8,034 nt of DNA from Brevundimonas sp. UBA2388 (lineage in GTDB: Bacteria > Pseudomonadota > Alphaproteobacteria > Caulobacterales > Caulobacteraceae). The stretch is from contig DDSO01000038.1 of NCBI GenBank assembly GCA_002343425.1, positions 24,495 through 32,528 on the forward strand, read 5' to 3'. The translations under genes and the position numbers were made by a program. Below the pieces are notes generated by a model that saw nothing but the letters and a program-made list of their open reading frames with translations, was not told the DNA's origin and did no database searches. Below, one piece after another: positions 1-5,619 of the stretch. How positions within the stretch are numbered: position 1 is the first letter of the stretch; each line of letters opens with the position of its first letter.

Positions 1-597
1 GTCCAGATCGAGGCCCGCCTCGACGGTCGCAGCACCGGCCGCACGCTTGACATCGCCCGCGGCCGGTTCCCCAGCACCAGCGTAAACGGCCTGCCGCCCT
101 CTACCGTCGAACCCTCTGACCCCGAACTTCTGGCCCGCATCCAACGCGAGATCCTGGTCAAGACCGAGGGGTTCGCCAGCCGCATCGACGCCGACCATTT
201 CCGCGACGGCTTCGACTGGCCGCTCGAGAGCTTCCGCGTGACCAGCCGCTGGGGCAGCCAGCGCGTCCTCAACGGCACCCCGGCGCGGCCCCACTACGGC
301 ATCGATCTGGCGGCGCCGCAGGGGACGGTGATCCGCGCGCCGGCCGCCGGCCGTGTCGCGCTTGCCCAGCCAGGGTTGCATTTCGAAGGCGGTCTGGTCC
401 TGATCGATCACGGCCAGGGGTTGATTACAGCCTACCTCCACCAGTCCCGCCTCGACGTGGCCGCGGGCCAGGAATTGCGGCGGGGAGACCCGGTCGGCCG
501 TGTCGGCATGACCGGCCGGACCACCGGACCCCACCTGTGCTGGCGCATGAAGTGGCGTGATCGCAATCTCGATCCATCGCTGCTCGTGAAAACCTGA
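1..597 (+). CDS. M23 family metallopeptidase (LytM/peptidoglycan endopeptidase-like), 5'-truncated
   Basis: The open frame runs from base 1 to a TGA at 595-597 and gives 198 visible residues; the true start lies outside the window. From about residue 71 it reads as an M23 (LytM-type) domain: a Trp-Pro-Leu entry segment and a G-S-Q/R-x-h turn, the first zinc-ligand pair HxxxD (H98, D102), the P-x-G-T-x-I-x-A-P-x-x-G-x-V strand, the YLH motif (H147) and the terminal GPHL motif (H178). M23 enzymes usually cut peptide cross-links in peptidoglycan in the periplasm. The last motif is normally HLH; here it is HLC (C180), so the third zinc ligand is replaced by Cys. Cys can bind zinc, so activity is possible but not assured; a structural or regulatory LytM role is the alternative. 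The signal peptide or membrane anchor, if any, is out of view. Family assignment is secure; substrate is not. Confidence 0.9.
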   Translation, partial: VQIEARLDGRSTGRTLDIARGRFPSTSVNGLPPSTVEPSDPELLARIQREILVKTEGFASRIDADHFRDGFDWPLESFRVTSRWGSQRVLNGTPARPHYGIDLAAPQGTVIRAPAAGRVALAQPGLHFEGGLVLIDHGQGLITAYLHQSRLDVAAGQELRRGDPVGRVGMTGRTTGPHLCWRMKWRDRNLDPSLLVKT

Positions 598-707
598 ACG
601 TGCGTAACCCGTTACCCGCCTGACTGAACGTTGATCGGTCATGGACGGATAACGATTCACCCCTTAAATTGACCGACCTCCCGCCGATTCCGGCACGGCC
701 CCGATTT
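598..707. other. Intergenic spacer between M23 gene and response regulator
   Basis: This 110-bp spacer holds no recognisable gene. It contains a short dyad, GTAAC-cc-GTTAC at 604-615, and the heptamer TGAACGT at both 595-601 and 625-631. TTGACC at 669-674 resembles a -35 hexamer, but I could not pair it with a convincing -10. No terminator hairpin with a T-run follows the M23 stop. A promoter for the response regulator is expected here by position, not by motif. Confidence 0.35.
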
Positions 708-1220
708 ATGTCATCTCTTCAGGCACTCCAGGTTCTGCTGGTCGACGACAACCAGCACATGCGGGCGATCACGTCCGCGGTGCTGCAGTCTGCCGGCGTG
801 CGCAAGGTGCGCGAAGCCTCTGACGGCGCCGCCGGGCTGGAAATCCTGCGCGAACAAGCCGTCGACCTGGCCATCGTCGACTTCAACATGTTCCCGCTGG
901 ACGGCGTCGAATTCACCCGCCTGGTCCGCAACAGCCCCGACACCGCCAATCCCTACCTGCCGATCATCATGATGACCGGTCATTCGGAGAAGAGCCGCGT
1001 CTTTGAGGCGCGCGACGCCGGGGTGACGGAGTTTGTGGTCAAGCCGATCACCGCCAAGGCCATCCTCGACCGCATCCAGGCGGTGATCTTCCGTCCGCGT
1101 CCCTTCGTGAAGACCGACGGCTATTTTGGCCCGGACCGTCGGCGTTCCAACACGTCGAACTACAAGGGCCCTCTTCGCCGCGCCGCGGATCAGGCTACGG
1201 GCGATTCCAGCGCTGCATAG
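708..1220 (+). CDS. CheY-like single-domain response regulator with Arg-rich C-terminal tail
   Basis: The protein has 170 residues from the ATG at 708. Residues 6-127 form a receiver domain: acidic pair D13/D14, phospho-acceptor D58 in a VDFNM context, T90 in the MMTGH strand, and K112-P113 in the VVKP motif. There is no DNA-binding or enzymatic output domain. Instead a roughly 43-residue tail follows, with the FGPDRRR sequence typical of a widespread alphaproteobacterial family, and it carries two copies of YxGPxRR (139-145 and 152-158). The cognate kinase is not in the window. A TTG at 669 would add 13 residues, but it lies inside a possible -35 hexamer and the ATG begins directly before the first receiver strand, so I chose the ATG; neither has a clear Shine-Dalgarno. 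The 3' end overlaps the convergent acyltransferase gene by 31 bp. Output is probably by protein-protein contact; a c-di-GMP-binding role like Caulobacter Cle proteins is possible. Confidence 0.92.
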   Translation: MSSLQALQVLLVDDNQHMRAITSAVLQSAGVRKVREASDGAAGLEILREQAVDLAIVDFNMFPLDGVEFTRLVRNSPDTANPYLPIIMMTGHSEKSRVFEARDAGVTEFVVKPITAKAILDRIQAVIFRPRPFVKTDGYFGPDRRRSNTSNYKGPLRRAADQATGDSSAA

Positions 1221-2098
1221 ACCCGGTCGGGCCACCGCTTGTGGACCCAGAACCAGTCGACCGGACTCTCCCGCACCCGGTCCTCGATGAAGCGCGTGAT
1301 CGCCTGCACGCCGCGCGCGATGTCGGCCTGCCGGTCGCCCGTCGGTTCCAGTTCGATCGGCTCATAGACCGTCAGCCGGAACCGCACCCCCGGCAGCCGC
1401 ACCACCGACATCGGCTGCAGCACCGTCCCGAAGCGCAGCGCCAGCCGGCTCGGCCCCGGCGCCGCATTCACCGGCTGGCCGAAGAAGGTGACCTCCGGCC
1501 CCTCCGAGAATTTCTGGTCGTTCATCAGGGCCACGGACTCGCCGCGCGCCATCCCCGCCAGCAGCTCCCGCGCCCCGTCGCCGCCCTTGGGCGCGAACAG
1601 CTTCACCCCGTACCGCGACCGCGCGGCGATGATCTGGGCGTCGACATAGGGGTTGTTGGCCGCGCGATAGGTAATCTGGCACGGCACGCCCGAGCCGGTA
1701 ATGGTCGCCGCCAGGGTCTCGATATTGGCGAAATGCCCTCCCACGAACACCACGGGCCGGCCGCTGTCCCGAATGGCGTGAAGCCGCTCCAGCCCGACCA
1801 CCTCGATCCGGTTCTGTTTGACCAGAATGTCCATGACCGCCGTCTCGGCGAAGGCCCGGCCGGTCTGTTCCCACTGCGCCAGCGCCAGCGCCTCGCGCCC
1901 GGCCTGCGGCATGTCGGGGAAGGCGATGCGCAGGTTCCGCATCACCGTCCGCTGCGTCCCCGTCTTCGGCCCCAGCGTCCGCAGCAACCAGCCGCCCAGG
2001 GCCGAGGCCCGCTCGACGCCCAGCAGCCGCATGAAACCGATGAAGCCGGCGAAGGCCGCCGACTCCAGCCGCCAGATCATGTCCTGGCGGAAACCCAC
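1190..2098 (-). CDS. Lysophospholipid/lipid A acyltransferase family protein (LpxL/HtrB-like)
   Basis: Numbering from a GTG at 2098 gives 302 residues, normal for the LpxL/HtrB/MsbB family, whose members transfer acyl chains to lipid A precursors or related lipids at the inner membrane. The catalytic HxxxxE motif is H122-E127 inside GGHFANIE. Downstream family features are YR-x-x-NNP (about 144-150), an N-D-Q segment (193-195) and FFG (205-207), followed by an APGPSRLALR stretch. Residues 13-27 are hydrophobic and could anchor the protein. The start is uncertain: the frame is open to a TTG at 2122, which would overlap the upstream SDR stop by 11 bp, and an ATG lies at 2080. None has a strong ribosome site. 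I favour the GTG because the QDxxWRLE segment looks like part of the family N-terminus. It follows the SDR gene with almost no gap, so translational coupling is likely. The acyl donor and acceptor cannot be told from sequence. Confidence 0.88.
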   Translation of the reverse strand: MGFRQDMIWRLESAAFAGFIGFMRLLGVERASALGGWLLRTLGPKTGTQRTVMRNLRIAFPDMPQAGREALALAQWEQTGRAFAETAVMDILVKQNRIEVVGLERLHAIRDSGRPVVFVGGHFANIETLAATITGSGVPCQITYRAANNPYVDAQIIAARSRYGVKLFAPKGGDGARELLAGMARGESVALMNDQKFSEGPEVTFFGQPVNAAPGPSRLALRFGTVLQPMSVVRLPGVRFRLTVYEPIELEPTGDRQADIARGVQAITRFIEDRVRESPVDWFWVHKRWPDRVYAALESPVA

Positions 2099-2111
2099 GC
2101 GCTTGCCGTCT

Positions 2112-2882
2112 TCACCAGGCAATGGTGATCCCGCCGTCCACCACCAGCGTCTGGCCGGTCATATAGGCCGAAGCCGGCGCCGCCAGATACACCGCCGCTC
2201 CCGCGATCTCGTCCGGCTGGCCGATCCGCTTCAGCGGCGCGGGGTCCGTGACCTGTTTCAGCAGCTCGGGGTTCTCCCACAGATATTTGGCGAAGTCGGT
2301 CTGCACCAGGCCCGGCGCGATGGTGTTGACCCGCACGTTCGACGGGCCCCACTCCACCGCCAGGTTCCGCGCCAGCTGCATGTCCGCCGCCTTGGAGATG
2401 TTGTAGGCGCCGATCAGGGCGTTGCCCCGCAGCCCCCCGATCGACGAGACGATGATCACCGACCCGTCCTTCCGCTCCAGCATCTGCGGCGCGACCATCT
2501 GGATCAGCCAGTGGTTGGACACGACATTGTTCTGCAGGATCTTGCCGAACTGCTCGTCATTGATCCCCGCCATCGGCCCCGCATAGGGATTGGTCGCGGC
2601 GTTGCAGACCAGGATGTCGATCTTGCCGAAGGCGGCATTGGTCTCATCGACCAGCCGCTGCAGGTCTTCCTTCGAGGCGATGTTGGCCGGGATGGCGATC
2701 GCCCGGCCCTCGCCGTGCTTCGCATTGATCGCCTGGGCGACCTCGTCGCAGGGCCCGGCCTTGCGCGAGCTGATGACCACCCTGGCGCCGTGCTCCGCCA
2801 TCCGTTCGGCGATCGCCTTGCCGATGCCCCTGGAGGAGCCGGTGATGATCGCGACCTTGCCGCTCAGATCGAACAATTCCAT
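2112..2882 (-). CDS. SDR family NAD(P)-dependent oxidoreductase
   Basis: This is a classical short-chain dehydrogenase/reductase of 256 residues, the usual length. The dinucleotide-binding motif TGSSRGIG spans 14-21, the NAG-like motif reads CNAA (93-96), and the catalytic set is N119 (approximate), S147, Y160 and K164, with the expected 13-residue Ser-Tyr spacing and YxxxK. The C-terminus shows the PG-x-h-x-T turn and the final VDGG motif. R18 before the second glycine and R40-K41 at the end of the second strand suggest NADP(H) rather than NAD(H); that is inference. The ATG at 2880-2882 is preceded by GAGG at 2889-2892, six bases away. Closest families by feel are FabG-like/DHRS4-like carbonyl reductases, but the substrate is unknown. 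It leads a probable two-gene transcript with the acyltransferase and is divergent from tipF. Confidence 0.93.
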   Translation of the reverse strand: MELFDLSGKVAIITGSSRGIGKAIAERMAEHGARVVISSRKAGPCDEVAQAINAKHGEGRAIAIPANIASKEDLQRLVDETNAAFGKIDILVCNAATNPYAGPMAGINDEQFGKILQNNVVSNHWLIQMVAPQMLERKDGSVIIVSSIGGLRGNALIGAYNISKAADMQLARNLAVEWGPSNVRVNTIAPGLVQTDFAKYLWENPELLKQVTDPAPLKRIGQPDEIAGAAVYLAAPASAYMTGQTLVVDGGITIAW

Positions 2883-2888
2883 CGTTAA

Positions 2889-2892
2889 CCTC
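2889..2892 (-). promoter_or_regulatory. Shine-Dalgarno of the SDR gene
   Basis: GAGG on the minus strand sits six bases upstream of the ATG at 2882 and supports that start. No competing start lies upstream in frame. Confidence 0.6.
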
Positions 2893-2918
2893 GAAGAAGT
2901 GGGGAGAATCCGTGCACG

Positions 2919-2986
2919 AACGCTAGGCGTTTAGCTCTGATACCCCGATACTCGGGCGATTCCATCCGGGAAGACGGACCATCCGT
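2919..2986. promoter_or_regulatory. Cluster of three short inverted repeats in the SDR-tipF divergent spacer
   Basis: The 109-bp spacer (2883-2991) between two divergent genes contains three perfect 5-bp inverted repeats, each with a 3-base centre: AACGC-tag-GCGTT (2919-2931), CCCGA-tac-TCGGG (2944-2956) and ACGGA-cca-TCCGT (2974-2986). Their centres are 25 and 30 bp apart. The third ends five bases before the tipF ATG and includes the only purine-rich stretch that could serve as its ribosome site, so a small RNA hairpin there could hinder initiation. The arm sequences differ, which argues against three copies of one operator. Chance is a real alternative in GC-rich DNA. No clear promoter hexamers were found for either gene. 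Confidence 0.35.
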
Positions 2987-2991
2987 TTCCA

Positions 2992-4260
2992 ATGCGCGCA
3001 CTCACCCAGGCCTTCCTGTTCTTCGGCTACCTCTTCCTGGCCCTGACGGTCGGCGCCTTCGTGTGGCGCGCGGGCCTCGGCGCCGGCGCGGGCGCAGCGG
3101 GGGCCATCGCCACCATGGGATTGCTGGTCGCCGTCCACGCCGCCATCACCGGCCGCGCCGACAAGGCCGCCCTGCGCAACGAGATCGAACAGGTTCGCGA
3201 GGCCCATCGGCTGCTGGCCGACGCCATGGAGTCGACACAGGGCGCCCTCACCGAACTGGCCCAGGCCATCGAGTCCGGCGCCGTGACCTCCACCGAGGCG
3301 CTCTCGGGCGAGGTCCGCATGCTGGAGACCCTGATCCAGCAGATGAGCGAAACCCTCGAACAGCGCGCGGCCCAGCCGGCCCCGACCAATCCCTACGAGG
3401 CCCGCCACCGCGAACAGTCCAACGTCCTGCTGGCCACGATCCATGAGGCCCTGGCCGAGAACCGGGTCGACCTCTACCTCCAGCCGGTCGTCTCCCTGCC
3501 CCAGCGCCGGACCATCTTCTACGAAAGCTTCACCCGCCTGCGCGCCGCCGACGACCGGGTCATGATGCCGGCGGAATATCTCTCGGTCGCCGAGGGTGAG
3601 GGTCTGGTCCCCGCCATCGACAACCTGCTGCTGTTCCGCTGCGCCCAGATCGTTCGCCGTCTGGCGCGTCAGGACCGCAAGGTCGGTGTCTTCTGCAATG
3701 TCGCCCTGTCCTCGCTCGGCGACGAGACCTTCTTCCCCCAGTTCCTCGACTTCCTCAGCGAGAACCGCGACCTCAACCAGGCCCTGATCTTCGAACTGGG
3801 CCAGGCCACCTTCGACGCCCGCGGCGCGGTCGAGGCCCGCAACATGGCCAAGCTGGCCGACCTCGGCTTCCGCTTCTCGATCGACAAGGTCCAGACCCTC
3901 GACCTCGACTTCGCCGACCTGCAGCGGTCCGATGTGAAATTCATGAAGGTGGCGGCCGACCTGCTCATCGAACAGCTGCTCGACCTCGACGGCGCCTCGG
4001 CCCTGCCCTCCCTGCGCGACATCTCCGCCGCCGACTTCGCCGGCCTGACCCGCCGCTACGGCATCGAACTGATCGCCGAGAAATGCGAGAGCGAGCGCCA
4101 GATCGTCGACATCCTCGAGCTGGACGTCAGCATGGGCCAGGGCCACCTCTTCGGCGAACCCCGCGCCATCAAGGAAGCCGTGCTGGCCGAAACTGACCCG
4201 CCCGCCGACTTCATCCGCTCGACGTTGCGGAGCGCGGATCACCGGCGGCGGATGGGATAG
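2992..4260 (+). CDS. tipF: TipF-like flagellar assembly protein: two membrane segments, coiled coil, degenerate EAL domain
   Basis: The protein has 422 residues. Residues 6-25 and about 28-52 are hydrophobic membrane segments, residues 58-126 look like a coiled coil, and 145-400 form an EAL domain. The EAL signature is ESF (E178). N236 and E268 are kept, but the catalytic DDFGTG loop is D298-K299-V-Q-T-L, and the aspartate after K319 in the usual KxD motif is missing. E363 and QGHLFGEP (383-390) remain. Such a domain should not hydrolyse c-di-GMP but may bind it. This order matches Caulobacter TipF, a polar c-di-GMP receptor that helps flagellar assembly; the name rests on architecture and recall, not on alignment. 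The ATG at 2992 directly precedes the first membrane segment; its Shine-Dalgarno is weak (CGGA at 2975-2978). It is divergent from the SDR gene and ends 10 bp from the convergent glycine-zipper gene. The alternative is another catalytically dead EAL membrane protein. Confidence 0.83.
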   Translation: MRALTQAFLFFGYLFLALTVGAFVWRAGLGAGAGAAGAIATMGLLVAVHAAITGRADKAALRNEIEQVREAHRLLADAMESTQGALTELAQAIESGAVTSTEALSGEVRMLETLIQQMSETLEQRAAQPAPTNPYEARHREQSNVLLATIHEALAENRVDLYLQPVVSLPQRRTIFYESFTRLRAADDRVMMPAEYLSVAEGEGLVPAIDNLLLFRCAQIVRRLARQDRKVGVFCNVALSSLGDETFFPQFLDFLSENRDLNQALIFELGQATFDARGAVEARNMAKLADLGFRFSIDKVQTLDLDFADLQRSDVKFMKVAADLLIEQLLDLDGASALPSLRDISAADFAGLTRRYGIELIAEKCESERQIVDILELDVSMGQGHLFGEPRAIKEAVLAETDPPADFIRSTLRSADHRRRMG

Positions 4261-4270
4261 GGCCGACGCG

Positions 4271-4618
4271 CTACCGGCGCCGTCCGTCATCCCGCCAATA
4301 GACCCGCTCCCGCCCGTAGCGGTAGTCGCGGTTATACCCGCCGAAGCCATAGCCGCAGGGATCGTCCTCCTCGGACAGTTCGCGCCCGATCAGCGCCCCC
4401 GCGATGGCGCCGATAGCGGCCCCTTCCTCGCGGTTGTCGCGACCGGCCACCGCCGCCCCGACCGCCGCGCCCAGCGCCGCCCCGGCGCCCGTCGCATACT
4501 GCCGGTTCCGCTCATAGTCGCGCTCGCAGGCCGAGGCGTATCCATCGCCCATGGTCGCGCACCCGGTCAGCACCAGCCCGCAACCTGCAACCGCCGTCAT
4601 TGTCAGAATGGACCGCAT
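4271..4618 (-). CDS. Small glycine-zipper lipoprotein (2TM glycine zipper/SlyB-like)
   Basis: The protein has 115 residues. A basic start and hydrophobic core lead to the lipobox L17-T-G-C20, so it is predicted to be lipidated at C20 after signal peptidase II cleavage. Residues 44-59 (glycine every three to four positions) and 66-78 form two glycine-zipper helices separated by a charged RDNREE turn, as in outer-membrane glycine-zipper proteins of the SlyB/Rick-17kDa type. The C-terminal 25 residues are rich in Tyr, Arg and Gly and end in RRR. The ATG at 4618 is preceded by GAGGGAGA (4625-4632) with a six-base spacer. The frame stays open further upstream, but the lipobox signal peptide fixes this start. 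It is convergent with tipF and divergent from the HAD gene, so it is probably transcribed alone. Family members are linked to envelope integrity; the exact role here is unknown. Confidence 0.88.
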   Translation of the reverse strand: MRSILTMTAVAGCGLVLTGCATMGDGYASACERDYERNRQYATGAGAALGAAVGAAVAGRDNREEGAAIGAIAGALIGRELSEEDDPCGYGFGGYNRDYRYGRERVYWRDDGRRR

Positions 4619-4624
4619 ATCGTC

Positions 4625-4632
4625 TCTCCCTC
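4625..4632 (-). promoter_or_regulatory. Shine-Dalgarno of the glycine-zipper lipoprotein
   Basis: GAGGGAGA on the minus strand lies six bases before the ATG at 4618. Together with the signal peptide it decides the start against longer in-frame options. Confidence 0.65.
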
Positions 4633-4685
4633 TGGCCCCGGAGATCGAACGCGGGGAACGAGGGGGTGTTCCGGCGCGCTCCGCC

Positions 4686-4714
4686 TTCACCCGTGCGGCC
4701 GAACCCGCTATCAG
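4686..4714 (+). promoter_or_regulatory. Candidate promoter for the HAD-MaoC-ribF run, possibly leaderless
   Basis: TTCACC (4686-4691) matches the -35 consensus at four of six positions. TATCAG (4709-4714) matches the -10 at four of six with a 17-bp spacer. The expected transcription start, about seven bases after the -10, falls on the ATG at 4721, and the bases just before that ATG are a C-run without any Shine-Dalgarno. The simplest reading is a leaderless mRNA, which is common in Caulobacterales. The hexamers are weak, so this is a hypothesis. Confidence 0.35.
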
Positions 4715-4720
4715 CCCCCC

Positions 4721-5590
4721 ATGACCCTCCCCCACGCCCTTTCCGGCCTGTCCGACATCGCCGCCGGCTACGACCTCCTGCTCTGCGACGTCTGGGGCGT
4801 GATCCACAACGGGCGCGAAAGCTGGCCCGAGGCCTGCGAGGCCCTGAGCCGGTTCAACCGCGACCACGGCCATGTCGTGCTGATCTCCAACTCCCCGCGC
4901 CCCGCGCCCGGCGTGGTCGTCCAACTCGATGCCCTGAACGTACCGCGCGACAGCTGGCGCGCCGTCGTCACCTCGGGCGACGCGACCCGGCACGAGCTGG
5001 CGAAGCGCGCGCCTGGCCCGGCCTGGATCATCGGCCCGGATCGCGACTGGCCTCTCTATGACGGCCTTGGTCTCCAGACCGCCGAAGGCGCCGCCGACGC
5101 CGCCTTCATCTCCGTCACCGGCCCGGTCGATGACGAGACCGAAACGCCCGAGGACTATCGCGACCGCCTGTCCGCTGGCGCCGCCCGCGGCCTTGAGCTG
5201 ATCTGCGCCAACCCCGACCGCGTCGTGCAGCGCGGCGACCGGTTGATCTATTGCGGGGGTTCCCTCGCCGACCTGTATGAAAGCCTCGGCGGCCGCGTCA
5301 CCATGGCCGGCAAGCCCTTTGACCCGATCTACGGCCTGGCCCTGACCGAGGGCGAACGGCTACTCGGCCGTCCGGTCGACCGGTCGCGCGTGCTGTGCAT
5401 CGGCGACGGCGTGGTCACCGATGTGCTCGGCGCCAACAAACAGGCGCTCGACTGCCTTTTCATCGCCCAGGGGATCCACGGCGACGCCGCACGGGGCGCC
5501 GACGGCCGCCTCGATCCGGCCCGCGCGGCCGACCTGCTGAAGGCCGAGACGACATACGCCCGCTACGCCGCCCTCGATCTGACGTGGTGA
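4721..5590 (+). CDS. TIGR01459-type HAD-IIA family hydrolase
   Basis: The protein has 289 residues, in line with the NagD-like HAD-IIA group. Motif I is D23-V-W-G-V with the nucleophile Asp, but Trp stands at the position of the second, acid/base Asp. Motif II is S56 in LISNSPR, motif III is K198 in AGKPFDPIYG, and motif IV is GDG-x4-D (D229, D234). The segment between motifs II and III (about 60-195) is the C2-type cap. The DVWG form of motif I is, as I recall, characteristic of this mostly alphaproteobacterial subfamily, whose substrate is not known to me; NagD relatives act on sugar or nucleotide phosphates. The ATG lacks a Shine-Dalgarno and may be leaderless. It is followed after 29 bp by the MaoC gene and then ribF, so it probably heads the operon; a link to flavin phosphate metabolism is only suggested by context. 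Confidence 0.9.
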   Translation: MTLPHALSGLSDIAAGYDLLLCDVWGVIHNGRESWPEACEALSRFNRDHGHVVLISNSPRPAPGVVVQLDALNVPRDSWRAVVTSGDATRHELAKRAPGPAWIIGPDRDWPLYDGLGLQTAEGAADAAFISVTGPVDDETETPEDYRDRLSAGAARGLELICANPDRVVQRGDRLIYCGGSLADLYESLGGRVTMAGKPFDPIYGLALTEGERLLGRPVDRSRVLCIGDGVVTDVLGANKQALDCLFIAQGIHGDAARGADGRLDPARAADLLKAETTYARYAALDLTW

Positions 5591-5619
5591 CCACCCTCGA
5601 TTCAGGCTAAGGCCGGGCC

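Noticed and set aside
595..631. Repeated TGAACGT and the dyad GTAAC-cc-GTTAC near the M23 stop as an operator
   Set aside because: Too short and too few copies to separate from chance; noted only in the spacer entry.
1241..2128. Long open frame on the + strand opposite the acyltransferase
   Set aside because: Its product is dominated by Arg, Pro, His and Gln in low-complexity fashion, as expected for the antisense of a GC-rich gene, while the minus-strand product has clear family motifs.
1818..2888. Open frame of about 350 codons on the + strand opposite the SDR gene
   Set aside because: Arg/Asp/His-rich nonsense with no domain; the SDR motifs on the other strand are unambiguous.
4250..4290. 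Terminator between tipF and the glycine-zipper gene
   Set aside because: Only small GC palindromes (such as CGGCGCCG) are present; no stem with a T-run could be drawn in either direction.
2923..4350. 475-codon open frame on the - strand opposite tipF
   Set aside because: Composition is Gly/Val/Glu/Asp/Gln-rich shadow sequence, it spans the tipF gene and its spacer, and it has no recognisable domain or ribosome site.
4619..4993. N-terminal extension of the glycine-zipper protein
   Set aside because: The frame is open upstream, but the extension is antisense to the HAD gene and would bury a good signal peptide and lipobox; a strong ribosome site supports the start at 4618.
5584..5594. GTGGT-g-ACCAC dyad at the HAD stop as a terminator
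   Set aside because: The centre is one base, so the RNA stem would be only four pairs, with no T-run, inside an obvious operon.
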